Part shown: positions 52,936-63,878 of the stretch, piece after piece | Numbering within the stretch: the first letter of the stretch is position 1 | Layout: each line of letters starts with the position of its first letter | Origin: Anaeromyxobacter oryzae | Lineage (GTDB): Bacteria > Myxococcota > Myxococcia > Myxococcales > Anaeromyxobacteraceae | Assembly (NCBI RefSeq): GCF_023169945.1 | Contig: NZ_AP025591.1 | Location: forward strand, 2,936,501-3,000,500 | DNA: 64,000 bases | Reading direction: 5' to 3' | Notes under the pieces: model-generated | Databases searched by the model: none | What the model was told of the DNA's origin: nothing | Seen by the model: only the letters and a program-made list of their open reading frames with translations | Translations under genes and position numbers: made by a program

Positions 52936-53552
52936 GTCGCGGCGCGGTCGAGCCGCTCGGCCCAGGCCGCGGCCGCGGCCGGATCCGGGGGCCCGAGGAC
53001 GACGAGGCGCCGCCCGAGCAGCGCGAAGAGCGGGTTCACGAGCCGCGGCCAGCGGTCCCCGGCACCGTCCCGGAACGCGTCCGCGACGATCCCGGCGCCC
53101 ACGCTCCGGAGCACGGTCACCTCGTCCGGGAGGAGGCCCACCTCGCCGTCCGGCGGCGGGGCGGGGGCGAGCGGCGCGTCGGCGGGGATCCGGTCGGGCG
53201 CGGCGGAGGCCGCCACCGCGTCCGGGTGTGCCTCCGCGAGCGAGTCGAAGAACCGCCCCGCCGCCGTCGACGCCGCCGCGTCGAACGCGACGCCGGCCCG
53301 CGGGGCCTCGCCGGGCGCCGACCACGCCACGCGTCCCGTCACCGCGCACGGCGCGGGGACGAGGTCGTGCTTCAGCTCGAGGAAGACCCGGGCGCCGGGC
53401 GGGAGCGGCACCGGCGTCTTCAGCTGGCAGCCGCCGGGGCCGACGTCGCTCGTCGGCGCGGAGAAGAACCCCGCCGCCGGCACCGCGACGCGCGCGTCGC
53501 AGGGCACCGGCGCTCTCGGCGCGCGGCGCGGGTTCTCGATGAACTCGGACAT
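52932..53552 (-). CDS. PilZ-like protein
   Basis: A 206-residue soluble protein. The N-terminal PilZ domain has the RxxxR motif (RRAPR) and then SDVGPGGCQL in the place of the DxSxxG motif, with Gly instead of Ser. The rest is a Pro/Ala linker followed by a helical C-terminal segment (LPDEVTVLRSVGAGIVADAF). It may bind cyclic di-GMP weakly or not at all. TipF/PilZ-type chaperone roles are possible. Confidence 0.75.
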   Translation of the reverse strand: MSEFIENPRRAPRAPVPCDARVAVPAAGFFSAPTSDVGPGGCQLKTPVPLPPGARVFLELKHDLVPAPCAVTGRVAWSAPGEAPRAGVAFDAAASTAAGRFFDSLAEAHPDAVAASAAPDRIPADAPLAPAPPPDGEVGLLPDEVTVLRSVGAGIVADAFRDGAGDRWPRLVNPLFALLGRRLVVLGPPDPAAAAAWAERLDRAAT

Positions 53553-53661
53553 TCCTCGATGGTACCGGACTCGCGGTACACCGCGCGACGGGTCTCCGCG
53601 ATCCGGCGCGCCTGGGCACGCCGGACCCGGAGGCCGATCTGCGCGAGTTGATTACCTGTCG

Positions 53662-54957
53662 CTACACGTCCGGCGCGTGGGACACGGCGTCAGCGATCTC
53701 CTCGTGCTCCATCGCCCGCGGCAGCAGCAGGTTCAGGATCACGCCGACGTACGTCGCGAGGGACATCTCGCTGATCTCGAGGCCGCCGAGATGGACCTTC
53801 GCGCCGCCGATCCCGATGACGAGGATCACCGAGGCGATGATGAGGTTCCGCTTCTGCGAGAAGTCGATCCCCGCCTCGACGAGCATCCGGATGCCGGCGG
53901 AGGCGATGATCCCGAAGAGCAGGATGCAGATGCCGCCCATCACCTGGACCGGGATGGACCGGATGAGGGCGCCGACGGGCGGCAGGAACGACATCACCAC
54001 CGCGATCACGGCCGCGCCGCCGATCACCCAGACCGAGAACACCCGGGTGATCGCCATGACGCCGATGTTCTCGCCGTAGGTCGTGTTCGGCGGACCGCCG
54101 AGGAGGCCGGAGAACGCCGTCGCGACGCCGTCGCCGGCGAGCGACCGGTGCAGGCCCGGGTCCTTCACGAAGTCGCGGCCGACCACGTTGTTCGTGACGA
54201 TGAGGTGGCCGATGTGCTCGGTGATGACGACGAGCGAGATCGGCGCGAGGAGCAGGATCGAGCCGAGCTGGAACTTCGGCAGCACGAAGTGCGGCACCGC
54301 GAACGGACGCGCGGCGGTGACCCCGGAGAGGTCCACCTGGCCCGCCGCGGCGGCGACGGCGTAGCCACCCACGATCCCGATGAGCACCGGGATGACGCCG
54401 AGGAACCCCTTGAAGAAGACGGCGGCCGTGACCGCGATCGCCAGCGCCGCCATCGCGACCCAGAAGAAGGACGCGTGGTACGTCTGCGTCGCCCCCTTCG
54501 TCGCCATGCTCACCGCGACGCCGGCGAGGCCGAGGCCGATCACCATCACGACCGGCCCGATCACGATGGGCGGCAGGATGTAGTCGATCCACTTCGTGCC
54601 GAAGGCGCCGATCGCGAGGGCGACCACGATGTAGATGACGCCGACCGCGACGCACCCGCCCATCGCGATGGCGATCCGCTCGTCCGGCGCCACCTGGCCG
54701 GGCGTCACGCCGAGGAGCGCCGTGAGCGCGGTGATGAAGGCGAAGGACGACCCGAGGTAGGCGGGGATCTTGCCCTTCGTGATGAAGATGTAGAGGAGCG
54801 TGCCGACGCCCGAGGTGAAGAGCGTCACCGAGGTGTCGAGCCCGACCAGGAACGGCACGAGCACCGTCGCGCCGAACATGGCGAACAGGTGCTGCAGCGA
54901 CAGCGGGATGCTCTGGAGCAGCGGTAGCCGCTCGCCGACGTCGACGGTCCTCTTCAT
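53662..54957 (-). CDS. uraA: Uracil-xanthine permease
   Basis: A 431-residue NCS2-family nucleobase/proton symporter with about 14 helices. The motifs SLQHLFAMFGATVLVPFL, VVITEHIGHLIVTNNVVG (substrate-site Glu and His), GLLGGPPNTTYGENIGVMAITRV and LFGIIASAGIRMLVEAGIDF are all present and identify the uracil branch. The start ATG is at 54957, behind AGGAGGGCC. Confidence 0.94.
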   Translation of the reverse strand: MKRTVDVGERLPLLQSIPLSLQHLFAMFGATVLVPFLVGLDTSVTLFTSGVGTLLYIFITKGKIPAYLGSSFAFITALTALLGVTPGQVAPDERIAIAMGGCVAVGVIYIVVALAIGAFGTKWIDYILPPIVIGPVVMVIGLGLAGVAVSMATKGATQTYHASFFWVAMAALAIAVTAAVFFKGFLGVIPVLIGIVGGYAVAAAAGQVDLSGVTAARPFAVPHFVLPKFQLGSILLLAPISLVVITEHIGHLIVTNNVVGRDFVKDPGLHRSLAGDGVATAFSGLLGGPPNTTYGENIGVMAITRVFSVWVIGGAAVIAVVMSFLPPVGALIRSIPVQVMGGICILLFGIIASAGIRMLVEAGIDFSQKRNLIIASVILVIGIGGAKVHLGGLEISEMSLATYVGVILNLLLPRAMEHEEIADAVSHAPDV

Positions 54958-55135
54958 CCGGCCCTCCTCGTGCGTGATGTCTCTTCGCGATGGCGCCGAC
55001 CCCTCCGGCCGGCGAAGCGCGCGCATCATCCCCCGGAGGGCTGACAGATCGGGAGAGGCGTCCGGGCGGCCGGAGGGCGGGTTGCGGCGAGGCCCTTTGA
55101 GCGCTGTCGGCCGCCCGGTGTAGAAGGGCCGTCCG

Positions 55136-56131
55136 ATGAGGCGGCCACCGATCGAGCTCCACCGCGGCGAGCTGAGGGTCACTGGCTCGTCCCTCCACCT
55201 GGACGCGACCCGCCGGGTGGAGTGCGCGTTCGTCTCGCACGCGCACGGCGACCACATCGGCCGCCACGATCGCACCATCGCCACGGACGCGACGCTGGCG
55301 CTCATGCGCCATCGCCTCGGCGAGCCGAAGCGGCGGCCCACCGAGCACCTGCCCGCCTCCTTCCGGGCGCCGTTCGGGCTCGGCGAGCTCACCCTCGAGC
55401 TCTTCGCCGCCGGCCACGTGCTCGGCTCGGCGCAGCTCCGCGTGACGAGGAACGGCGTCGCCCTCGGCTACACCGGCGATCTCTGCACCGAGCCGACCCA
55501 CGCCGCGGAGGCGGCCGAGGTGATGCCGTGCGACGTGCTCGTGGTCGAGTCGACCTTCGGGCACCCGCGCTACGTCTTCCCGCCCAAGGACGAGACGCTC
55601 CTCGCCGTCCGGAAGTTCGTCGACGACGCGCGCTCCGACGGGGCGACGCCGGTGCTCCTCGGCTACGCGCTCGGGAAGGCGCAGGAGATCCTGAAGTACC
55701 TCTCCGATGCGGGCGTCCCGTGCCGCGTGCACCCGGTCGTGCACGCGGTGAACAAGGTGTACGAGGCGCACGGCGTGCCCTTCCCGAACGTGAAGGCCCT
55801 CGCGCCCGACGAGGGCCCCGGCTTCGACGAGGTCGTCGTGTGCCCGCCGCACCTCGCGCGGAGCCCGGCGATGCGCGGCGTCCGGCGCCGGCGCACGGCG
55901 ATCCTCACCGGCTGGGCCATCGACGGGAGCCGCTTCTTCAAGGGCGTCGACGCCGCGTTCCCCCTTTCCGACCACGCCGACTTCCCGTCGCTCGTCCGGT
56001 ACGCGAAGGCGACCGGGGCGGGCCGGGTGTTCACGGTCCACGGCCACGAGGACGAGCTCGCGGCGGCGCTCCGGAAGGAAGGGATCCGGGCGGAGCCGCT
56101 CAAGGAGCAGACGCAGCTCGAATTGATCTAG
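55136..56131 (+). CDS. Metallo-beta-lactamase-fold exonuclease-like protein
   Basis: A 331-residue MBL-fold protein resembling mRNA 3'-processing factors and ligase-associated DNA exonucleases. Metal motifs are VSHAHGDHIGRH, GHVLGSAQ, YTGDLC and SDHADF, with a terminal VHGHED. It keeps the ESTFGHPRYVFP segment of that group. The role is probably nucleic-acid processing (family-based inference). No Lhr or ATP-dependent ligase gene is adjacent. Confidence 0.85.
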   Translation: MRRPPIELHRGELRVTGSSLHLDATRRVECAFVSHAHGDHIGRHDRTIATDATLALMRHRLGEPKRRPTEHLPASFRAPFGLGELTLELFAAGHVLGSAQLRVTRNGVALGYTGDLCTEPTHAAEAAEVMPCDVLVVESTFGHPRYVFPPKDETLLAVRKFVDDARSDGATPVLLGYALGKAQEILKYLSDAGVPCRVHPVVHAVNKVYEAHGVPFPNVKALAPDEGPGFDEVVVCPPHLARSPAMRGVRRRRTAILTGWAIDGSRFFKGVDAAFPLSDHADFPSLVRYAKATGAGRVFTVHGHEDELAAALRKEGIRAEPLKEQTQLELI

Positions 56132-56168
56132 CGCGCGCGGCGGTCCTCGGTCCTGCTACATAGACGCC

Positions 56169-57188
56169 GTGATCCAGCTCACGATCTCCGAGGACGCGGC
56201 GGGCCAGCGGCTCGACAAGCTCGTCCGGAAGGCGCTCAAGGGCGTCCCCCTCTCCCACGTCTACAAGATGTTCCGCACCCGGAAGATCCGGGTGAACGGC
56301 GCGCGTGGGAAGGCGGAGCAGCTCGTCGCGGCCGGGGACGTGGTGGTGATCCGGGGCGACGAGGAGCGGCTCCTCGCCCCCGCCGAGGAGGGCGGCGCGC
56401 CCGGGGCGGTGAAGGTCACCTTCCGCGTGCTCCACGAGGACGAGGACGTGCTCGCGGTGGACAAGCCCGCCGGGCTCGCGGCGCACCCGGGCACCGGGAT
56501 CACCGGCGCGACGCTCGTCGAGATGGCGCGGGCGTATCTGAAGACGCCCGACGACCTCCCGCCCACGGAGTTCCGGCCCTCTCCCGCCCACCGGCTCGAC
56601 CGGGAGACCTCCGGCGTGGTGCTCGTCGCGAAGCACCGGAAGGCGATGGTCCGCCTGACCGAGATCTTCACCAGCGGCGACGGCATGAAGAAGAGCTACC
56701 TCGCGCTGGTGAAGGGGAAGATGCCCCGCGACGCGGGGACGATCGACCTCCCGCTGTCGGAGCACGAGCAGACCGCGAAGTCGAAGGCGCAGCGGGGCGT
56801 GAACTTCCAGGAGGCGCTCACCCGCTGGAGGGTCGTGTCCGCGGCGAAGGAGCTCTCCCTCCTCTCCGTCGCGATCGAGACCGGCCGCACGCACCAGATC
56901 CGTCGCCACCTCGAGGCGGTCGGGCACCCGGTCGCGGGCGATCGCCGGTACGGCGACTTCGCCTTCAACCGGACCGCGCGGCAGCGCTGGGGCCTCCGGC
57001 GGATGGGGCTGCACGCCTGGCGCCTCGAGATCCCGCATCCGCGCACCGGCGCGCCGCTCCGGCTCGAGGCGCCGCTCCCGGCGGAGCTCGTCGAGGTGCT
57101 CTCGCGGGCGAACCTCAAGGCCCCGGAGGGCGCCGCGGCGGCGAGACCGAGCGCCCGCCCGGCCGCGAAGGACGGACCGGAGCGTTGA
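56169..57188 (+). CDS. RluA-family pseudouridine synthase
   Basis: A 339-residue RNA modification enzyme. An N-terminal S4 domain (QRLDKLVRKALKGVPLSHV, IRVNGARGKAEQLVAAGD) is followed by the catalytic domain with HRLDRETSG (catalytic Asp) and LSVAIETGRTHQIRRHLEAVGHPVAGDRRYG. It probably targets 23S rRNA as RluC or RluD does; the exact site cannot be read. The tail is Ala/Pro-rich. Confidence 0.92.
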   Translation: MIQLTISEDAAGQRLDKLVRKALKGVPLSHVYKMFRTRKIRVNGARGKAEQLVAAGDVVVIRGDEERLLAPAEEGGAPGAVKVTFRVLHEDEDVLAVDKPAGLAAHPGTGITGATLVEMARAYLKTPDDLPPTEFRPSPAHRLDRETSGVVLVAKHRKAMVRLTEIFTSGDGMKKSYLALVKGKMPRDAGTIDLPLSEHEQTAKSKAQRGVNFQEALTRWRVVSAAKELSLLSVAIETGRTHQIRRHLEAVGHPVAGDRRYGDFAFNRTARQRWGLRRMGLHAWRLEIPHPRTGAPLRLEAPLPAELVEVLSRANLKAPEGAAAARPSARPAAKDGPER

Positions 57189-57224
57189 AGAAAGGTCCTG
57201 AGGCCGCATAGATTCGCAAGATCG

Positions 57225-59795
57225 ATGACCGAGACCCCGAGCCAGGCCCCCGAACCCGAAGAGGACGTCCCATCCCGCGTCGTCCTGCACGGGCTCCCGC
57301 CCCGCCGCCCGCTGTGGCGGCGAGCGCTGCGCTGGGCCCTCTTCCTCGGCATCGCCCTCGTCAACGCGGCGGTCGTGGCGGGGATCGTCGGGTGGTGGCA
57401 CTTCTCGAAGGGGCTCCCGGAGATCCCGACCCTCGACAAGTACCGGCCGCCCATCATCACCGAGATGATCTCGGCGGACGGCCAGATCGCGGGCGAGTTC
57501 TTCGCCGAGCGCCGCAAGGTCGTCCCGTACGACCGCATCCCGAAGCGGCTCGTCCAGGCGTTCGTCGCCTCCGAGGACCAGCACTTCTTCGAACACGGCG
57601 GCGTGGACGTCCTCGGGACGCTCCGTGCCGCGGTGAACACCTTCGTGCTCCGCCGCCGCATCCAGGGCGGCTCCACGCTCACCCAGCAGACCGCGAAGGC
57701 GATCCTCATCAGCGCGGAGGGCTTCGAGCAGGGCACGAAGAAGAGCCTCCGCCGGAAGATCCGCGAGCTCATCCTCGCGCGCCGGCTCGAGAGCGCGTTC
57801 ACGAAGGAGCAGATCCTCTGGATGTACCTGAACGGCGTGTACCTCGGGCACCACAGCTACGGGGTCCAGGCCGCCGCGGAGAACTACTACCGGAAGAACG
57901 TCGAGGACCTGACGCTCGAGGAGGCCGCGCTCATCGCGGGCCTCCCGCAGGCGCCGTCGCGGTACTCCCCGTTCTCGCACCCCGAGGCCGCGCGCGAGCG
58001 GCGCCGGTACGTCCTCCGCCGGATGGCGGAGGAGGGGATGATCACGCAGGCGGAGCGCGAGAAGGCCGCCGCCGCGGAGGTCCACGTCCACGGCGTCGAC
58101 GACGTCTTCCGCGAGACCGCGCCGTTCTACGTCGAGACGGTCCGCCGGCAGATCGTCGACCGCTACGGCAACGAGCGCCTCCTCGCGGACGGGCTCCGGG
58201 TCGAGACCGCGATGGACCTCGAGAAGCAGCGCGCCGCCCAGGCCGCGATGCTGAAGGGGCTCATGGAGGTCGATCACCGCCAGGGCTACTACGGCCCGGT
58301 CGCGAACGTGGCCGGGGCGGAGCGGGCGGCGCTCGAGGAGCGGCTCGCGAAGGTCTGGCCGGCGGGCGCGCTCCAGGTCGGCGACTACTGCGTCGGCGTC
58401 GTGGCGCGCGTCGACGACAAGGCCGGGCACGCCGAGGTGCAGGTCGGCGCCTCGAAGGGGCTGCTCCCGATCTCCGGCATGCGCTGGGCGCGCAAGCCCA
58501 ACCCCGAGGTGAACTACCAGGAGGCGCTCGTCAGCCGGGTCTCGTTCGCGCTCAAGGTCGGCGACGTGGTCGTGCTCCGGCGCGTCGAGCGGAAGGAGCT
58601 CGTGCAGCGCGAGGCGTCGCTCGCGGCGGGGAAGGCGAAGGACGTGCCCGAGGCGGACCTGCTCTTCACCCTCGAGCAGGAGCCGAAGCTCCAGGGCGCG
58701 CTCGTCTCCGTGGATCCGTGGTCGGGGTACGTGACCGCGATGGTGGGCGGCTACGACTTCGAGGCGTCCGAGTTCAACCGCGCCTTCCAGGCGTGCCGGC
58801 AGCCGGGCTCCGCGTTCAAGCCCATCGTCTACTCCGCGGCCATCGAGAAGCTCGACTTCACGCCGGCGACGATCCTCACCGACGCACCCATCGTCTTCCG
58901 CGACGACGAGAACAGCTGGAAGCCGCAGAACTACGGGCAGGACTTCAAGGGCGACGTGACGCTCCGGACCGCGCTCGTGAACTCCATGAACATCCCCGCG
59001 GTGAAGACCGCGGAGGCGCTCTGGAACAAGGTCGGCATCTCGGCGCTCGGCGACTGGGCGAAGCAGCTCGGGCTCACGACGCCGGTGAAGCCGGAGCTCG
59101 GCAGCGCGCTCGGGTCCTCCTGCGTGAACCTGTGGGAGCTCACCAACGTGTACGCGCTCTTCGACCGCTACGGCGAGAAGCGCCCGAGCCTGTTCGTGAA
59201 GCGCGTGCTCGACCGCGACGGGAACGTCCTCGAGGACCACGCCGACTGGCGCGATCCGTGGGTGCCGCTCGACGAGCGGCTCGCGGCGGGCGTCGCCGAC
59301 GTCACCCGGCCGCGCGAGCAGGTGATGGATCCCCGGACCGCGTACATCCTCGTGCGGCTCATGCGGGAGGTGGCGACCGTCGGCACCGGCGCCCGCGCCG
59401 CCGCCCTCGGGAAGCCGGCCGCCGGGAAGACCGGGACCACCAACGACTCCTTCGACACCTGGTTCATGGGGTTCACGCACGACCTCGCGACGGGCGTGTG
59501 GCTCGGCTACGACATCAACGAGACGCCCCTCGGCCGCTACGAGACCGGCGGACACGCCGCCCTGCCGATCTGGCTCGACTACATGTCGAAGGCGCTCGAG
59601 AACCGCCCCCAGCCCGAGTTCGAGGCGCCGAGCGGGATCGTCGAGGTGAAGATCGATCCGGACACCGGCAAGGCGGTCGCCGAGAACGCACGCGGCGTGA
59701 AGGAGCCGTTCAAGGAGGGCACCGAGCCGGCGCTGCCCGCCGACGGCGAGCCCCAGCGGCAGAAGGTCGAGGTCCAGGACCTGTTCACGCAGTAG
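57225..59795 (+). CDS. mrcA: Penicillin-binding protein 1A
   Basis: An 856-residue bifunctional peptidoglycan synthase. After a cytoplasmic N-terminus and one membrane helix (about 36-60) comes the glycosyltransferase domain: catalytic Glu117 in [14 protein letters not shown], and [12 protein letters not shown]. An OB-like domain (about 385-430: [13 protein letters not shown]) precedes the transpeptidase with Ser529 in PGSAFKP, SMN, and KTGTT. It polymerises glycan strands and cross-links peptides in the periplasm. It stands alone between the pseudouridine synthase and a chemoreceptor gene. Confidence 0.95.
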   Translation: MTETPSQAPEPEEDVPSRVVLHGLPPRRPLWRRALRWALFLGIALVNAAVVAGIVGWWHFSKGLPEIPTLDKYRPPIITEMISADGQIAGEFFAERRKVVPYDRIPKRLVQAFVASEDQHFFEHGGVDVLGTLRAAVNTFVLRRRIQGGSTLTQQTAKAILISAEGFEQGTKKSLRRKIRELILARRLESAFTKEQILWMYLNGVYLGHHSYGVQAAAENYYRKNVEDLTLEEAALIAGLPQAPSRYSPFSHPEAARERRRYVLRRMAEEGMITQAEREKAAAAEVHVHGVDDVFRETAPFYVETVRRQIVDRYGNERLLADGLRVETAMDLEKQRAAQAAMLKGLMEVDHRQGYYGPVANVAGAERAALEERLAKVWPAGALQVGDYCVGVVARVDDKAGHAEVQVGASKGLLPISGMRWARKPNPEVNYQEALVSRVSFALKVGDVVVLRRVERKELVQREASLAAGKAKDVPEADLLFTLEQEPKLQGALVSVDPWSGYVTAMVGGYDFEASEFNRAFQACRQPGSAFKPIVYSAAIEKLDFTPATILTDAPIVFRDDENSWKPQNYGQDFKGDVTLRTALVNSMNIPAVKTAEALWNKVGISALGDWAKQLGLTTPVKPELGSALGSSCVNLWELTNVYALFDRYGEKRPSLFVKRVLDRDGNVLEDHADWRDPWVPLDERLAAGVADVTRPREQVMDPRTAYILVRLMREVATVGTGARAAALGKPAAGKTGTTNDSFDTWFMGFTHDLATGVWLGYDINETPLGRYETGGHAALPIWLDYMSKALENRPQPEFEAPSGIVEVKIDPDTGKAVAENARGVKEPFKEGTEPALPADGEPQRQKVEVQDLFTQ

Positions 59796-59953
59796 GCGCG
59801 GGTGGGGGCCAGTGCGCCCGCGGGAGCCCGCGCGGCTCGCCGGGCCCGGCCCCGTCCCGCCCTCCGGCGAGTTGCCTCGGGGTGGGCTGGCCGGTAGCAT
59901 CGCCGGACGTGCGAGCCCCCGCCCCCGAAGGGCGCGCCCCGCACCCCGCCCAC

Positions 59954-62044
59954 ATGATCCAGACCGTCGCGAAGCTGGGAGTGAAGCGCGCGCTCTTCCT
60001 CTCGATCGCGCTCGCGCTCCTCGTCGCCGGGACGGTCACCGCGGTCCTCGTGAACCGCACGGTCCGCGGCGCGCTCGAGCACGCGATGGTGCACCGCGGC
60101 GAGTCTGCGGCCCGCGTGTACGCGGCGGAGATCGCGCCGGCGCTCGCGGCGAAGCAGGACGACTCCGTCGCCGCCGAGGTCTCCGAGAGCTGGGACGAGG
60201 TGTCCTTCTCGTACGCGGTCGTGCTCCGGGACAACCTCACCATCGCCGGCGCGCGGATGGCGCCGACCTTCCACGCCTCCGCGGAGAAGGTCGTCTCCGA
60301 GCACGTCGCCCGCGGTCTCGTCAGCACGAGCTTCACCTACGGCGACGAGGTCGCCTTCACGCGGCCGGTGACGCTCCGCGTGCCGGCGCCGAACGGCGGG
60401 GAGGAGGAGCGGCGCGTCGGGTTCGTCCTCCTCGCGCTTCGCTCCGACGACCTCGAGATGCAGGTGCGCGACGTCGCCTGGCGCATCCTCGCGCTGCTCT
60501 TCTCGGGCGGCGTCGCGCTCTCCGCCCTGGTCTACGTCCTCGTTGCCCGCACCGTCCTCCGGCCGCTCGACGAGATGAGCGCGGTCGCGCGCCGGGTCTC
60601 GGACTGCGATCTCACCGCCCGCGCCGAACCGCTCGGCGAGGACGAGCTCGGTACGCTCGCCGAGTCGCTGAACCGGATCGGCGAGAACCTCGCCGTGACG
60701 CTCTCCCGGGTGCAGACCGTGACCGGCGGCGTCGCGACCGTCATCGAGCGCATCTCGAAGACCGGCGCGGCGGTCACCTCCGGCGCGGGCACCGTGTCGG
60801 CGCGGGTGGTCGACACGTCCTCGTCGATGGGCGAGATGATCGCGTCGCTCAAGGGCATCGCCGACAACGTCGAGGTGCTCGCGCAGAGCGCCGAGGAGTC
60901 GTCGTCGTCGATCCTCGAGATGGCGGCGACGAACGACGAGGTCGCGGAGAACATCCAGGCCCTGGCCGCGAGCGTCGAGGAGACCACCGCCGCGATCGAG
61001 CAGATGACCTACTCGATCAAGGAGGTCGCGAAGAACATCGAGGACCTCTCGGCGACGACCGAGGAGACGAGCTCGTCCATGAACGAGATGGACGTCTCCA
61101 TCTCGCAGGTCGAGACGAACGCCAACGAGACCGCCAAGCTCTCGGAGCAGGCGCAGCGCGACGCCGAGTCGGGCGCCGAGGCGCTCTCCCGCACCCTCGC
61201 CGGCATCGACAAGATCAAGGAGTCGTCGAAGGAGGCCGCCCAGGTCATCGAGGCGCTCGGCAAGAAGACCCAGGCGATCGGCAACATCCTGAACGTGATC
61301 GACGACGTCGCCGAGCAGACGAACCTGCTCGCCCTGAACGCGGCGATCCTCGCCGCCCAGTCCGGTGAGCACGGGAAGGGCTTCGCCGTGGTCGCCGACG
61401 AGATCAAGGACCTCGCCGAGCGCACCGGCGCCTCCACGAAGGAGATCAGCGAGCTCATCCGGGCGGTGCAGGAGTCGTCACGGCTCGCGGTCACCGCGAT
61501 GGACCGCGGCGTGCGGAACGTCGAGGAGGGCGTCCGGCTCGGCCAGGAGACCGAGACCGCGCTCAAGAAGATCCAGGACTCGTCCCACAAGTCGACGCAG
61601 ATGGTGAAGGCGATCGCCCGGGCGACCATCGAGCAGGCGCGGGGGTCGAAGCAGGTGACGATGGCGATCCACCGGATCGCCCAGACGGTGCAGCAGATCG
61701 CGAGCGCCACCGCCGAGCAGGCGCGCGGCTCCGAGCAGATCATGAAGAGCGCCGAGAAGATGAAGGCGATCACGAAGCACGTGGAGCGCTCGTCGCAGGA
61801 GCAGGCCCGCGGCTCGAAGCAGATCACCCGCGCGATCGAGTCGATCTCGGAGATGGTCCACCACCTGAACCGCGCTCAGAAGGAGCAGACCAAGGGGTCG
61901 GAGCAGGTGATGAGCGCGGTCGTCCAGATCAAGCAGGTCGCCGAGGCGCAGACCCATTCGGTGCGCGACCTCGAGACGGCGATCGTCGATCTCGCGAGCC
62001 AGGCAGACGTGCTCCGCGGGGAAGTGCGGCGCTTCAAGATCTGA
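59954..62044 (+). CDS. Methyl-accepting chemotaxis protein with repeated C-terminal coiled coil
   Basis: A 696-residue chemoreceptor with two membrane helices (about 13-33 and 180-203) enclosing a periplasmic sensor. A HAMP domain and a long signalling hairpin follow, with the tip [22 protein letters not shown]. The C-terminal arm contains four exact 28-residue periods headed by [24 protein letters not shown] and EQTKGSEQ. The ATG at 59954 is preferred; an in-frame GTG at 59909 would only add a Pro-rich stretch. No CheR pentapeptide is present. Confidence 0.93.
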   Translation: MIQTVAKLGVKRALFLSIALALLVAGTVTAVLVNRTVRGALEHAMVHRGESAARVYAAEIAPALAAKQDDSVAAEVSESWDEVSFSYAVVLRDNLTIAGARMAPTFHASAEKVVSEHVARGLVSTSFTYGDEVAFTRPVTLRVPAPNGGEEERRVGFVLLALRSDDLEMQVRDVAWRILALLFSGGVALSALVYVLVARTVLRPLDEMSAVARRVSDCDLTARAEPLGEDELGTLAESLNRIGENLAVTLSRVQTVTGGVATVIERISKTGAAVTSGAGTVSARVVDTSSSMGEMIASLKGIADNVEVLAQSAEESSSSILEMAATNDEVAENIQALAASVEETTAAIEQMTYSIKEVAKNIEDLSATTEETSSSMNEMDVSISQVETNANETAKLSEQAQRDAESGAEALSRTLAGIDKIKESSKEAAQVIEALGKKTQAIGNILNVIDDVAEQTNLLALNAAILAAQSGEHGKGFAVVADEIKDLAERTGASTKEISELIRAVQESSRLAVTAMDRGVRNVEEGVRLGQETETALKKIQDSSHKSTQMVKAIARATIEQARGSKQVTMAIHRIAQTVQQIASATAEQARGSEQIMKSAEKMKAITKHVERSSQEQARGSKQITRAIESISEMVHHLNRAQKEQTKGSEQVMSAVVQIKQVAEAQTHSVRDLETAIVDLASQADVLRGEVRRFKI

Positions 62045-62085
62045 CGCACGATCGCTGCCTGCGACGGGCTCGTGCGTCGGACCCC

Positions 62086-62529
62086 CTAGAAGCGGTTCTT
62101 GCGCCGCAGCCCGCCGGTCTTGGCGATGATCTCCGAGAGGGCCGCGAGGTCGCGCCACTCCGCGGGGGCGAGCGGCACCACCGACAGGCGTCCCTGCCGG
62201 AGCAGGACCGAGCCGTCGAAGGCGGGCTCCTGCTTCAGGGCCTCGAGCGGGACCGGGGCCGGGAGCGGCTCGAGGGCGCGCACGTCGACGCAGACCCGAT
62301 CGCTCTCCTCCGCCGTGGGGTCCGGATAGGCGGAGCTCGCGACCTCGGCGATCCCCACCGCCCGCTTCTCGCCCGAGTGGTAGATGATCGCCCGGTCGCC
62401 CGGCTTCATGGCGCGCAGGTTGCCCTGTGCCTGGGGGTTGGACACCCCGGTCCAGGCGGTCTTGCCGTCCTTCACGAGGTCGTCCCAGGCGTACGCGCCG
62501 GGCTCGGTCTTGAGCAGCCAGTAGGCCAT
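62086..62529 (-). CDS. EVE-domain protein
   Basis: A 147-residue single-domain EVE protein (MAYWLLKTEPGAYAWDDL, SNPQAQGNLRAMKPGDRAII, YHSGEKRAVGIAEVA). EVE folds are PUA-related and bind modified bases; they occur in restriction systems and as stand-alone proteins. Nothing nearby suggests a restriction context. Confidence 0.92.
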   Translation of the reverse strand: MAYWLLKTEPGAYAWDDLVKDGKTAWTGVSNPQAQGNLRAMKPGDRAIIYHSGEKRAVGIAEVASSAYPDPTAEESDRVCVDVRALEPLPAPVPLEALKQEPAFDGSVLLRQGRLSVVPLAPAEWRDLAALSEIIAKTGGLRRKNRF

Positions 62530-62616
62530 GCGCGGGGACGTTAGGCGCCGCGGACCGGTGCCGCAACGGGAAGCGCCGGAAGCCCGGCCGCCCGCGCCGT
62601 GTTATATGGTGCGCGC

Positions 62617-63030
62617 ATGTTCGGTCTGTCCTTCAGCGAGCTCGTGATCATCGCGGTGCTCGCCCTGATCCTTCTCGGCCCCGACAAGCTGCCGGAGGCC
62701 GCCAAGACGGTCGCGAAGGGGCTCCGCGAGTTCAAGCGCGCGACCGAGGATCTGAAGGAGCAGGTCGAGTCCGAGCTCAAGTTCGACGAGATCCTGCGCG
62801 ACGTCCGAGACGAGCCCAAGATCGCGCCGAGACCTGCGCTCGTCCCGCCCGTCCCGGCCGCGGTGCCCGGTCCCGCCGGCCCGCCGCCGCCCGCCACGTC
62901 CGAGAACGTGCCCGGCCTCGAGGCCGCGCTCGCCGAGCCCGGCGCCGACGTCGCCGAAGCCGCCGCCCCGAAGCCCGAAGCCGCCGCGGTCACCAGCGCG
63001 CCGGCCGTCTCCGCCGCCGAGAAGCCATGA
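62617..63030 (+). CDS. tatA: Twin-arginine translocase TatA/TatB-type subunit
   Basis: A 137-residue protein with the TatA/B hallmark: a short N-terminal helix (LSFSELVIIAVLALILL), the hinge GPDKLPE, and an amphipathic helix (AAKTVAKGLREFKRATEDL). A Pro/Ala-rich tail follows. Glu in the first helix suggests a TatB-like role. Its stop overlaps the tatC start (ATGA). Confidence 0.93.
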   Translation: MFGLSFSELVIIAVLALILLGPDKLPEAAKTVAKGLREFKRATEDLKEQVESELKFDEILRDVRDEPKIAPRPALVPPVPAAVPGPAGPPPPATSENVPGLEAALAEPGADVAEAAAPKPEAAAVTSAPAVSAAEKP

Positions 63031-63818
63031 GCGCCACCGCACCGAAGCTCCCCGCGCCCGAGCCGGAGAACGAGGTCAAGCTCACCTTCATGGAGCACCT
63101 CCGCGACCTGCGGACGTGCCTCCTGCGCTCGGTCTACGGCATCGCGCTCGGGATGCTCGCGGTCGGCTGGTTCGTCCCGTCGATCGTCCATTGGCTCATG
63201 GCGCCGGTGCGGAACGCGCTCCCCGAGGGGAAGCAGATGCTCGTGTACACGAGCGCGATCGAGCCGATGATGGTCTACATCAAGGTCGCGCTGTACGGCG
63301 GGATCTTCGTCGCGGCGCCCTGGGTGCTCCTCCAGCTCTGGCGCTTCATCGCGCCGGGCCTCTACCGCAAGGAGAAGCGGATCGCGTCGCGGTTCGTGTT
63401 CTTCGGCACGCTCCTGTTCTACTGCGGCGCCGCGTTCTGCTACTTCCTCGTCATGCCGCCCGCGTTCCCGGCGATGCTCGCGTTCGCCGAGGACTCGACC
63501 CTCATGCCGATGCTGTCGCTCTCCGAGCAGCTCGGGCTCGTGCTCGCGATGCTGCTCGGCTTCGGGATCGTCTTCGAGGTCCCGGTGGTCATCGCGTTCC
63601 TCTCGATGATCGGGCTCGTCGACTACAGGTTCCTCGCGAAGTACCGCCGCATCGCCATCGTCGTGAACGTGACGCTCGCGGCCATCATCACGCCGACCGG
63701 CGACCCGCTGAACCTCGCGATGATGGCCGTGCCGATGATCGTCTTCTACGAGGTCGGCATCGTGCTCGCGCGGATCCTCGGCAAGAAGCGGGACCCGACC
63801 CCCGCGGTCGAGGCCTGA
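63027..63818 (+). CDS. tatC: Twin-arginine translocase TatC
   Basis: A 263-residue protein with six helices and the TatC motifs EVKLTFMEHLRDLRTCLLRS (signal-peptide receptor face), FIAPGLYRKEKR and ITPTGDPLNLAMMAVPMI. It is the core receptor that recognises twin-arginine signal peptides. It forms an operon with the tatA/B-type gene. Confidence 0.95.
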   Translation: MSATAPKLPAPEPENEVKLTFMEHLRDLRTCLLRSVYGIALGMLAVGWFVPSIVHWLMAPVRNALPEGKQMLVYTSAIEPMMVYIKVALYGGIFVAAPWVLLQLWRFIAPGLYRKEKRIASRFVFFGTLLFYCGAAFCYFLVMPPAFPAMLAFAEDSTLMPMLSLSEQLGLVLAMLLGFGIVFEVPVVIAFLSMIGLVDYRFLAKYRRIAIVVNVTLAAIITPTGDPLNLAMMAVPMIVFYEVGIVLARILGKKRDPTPAVEA

Positions 63819-63878
63819 GCCGCCGCCGGCGGGCCGATCTTCCCCGCGCGGGTCCCCGGCCCGGCGTAGCATCGGCGC

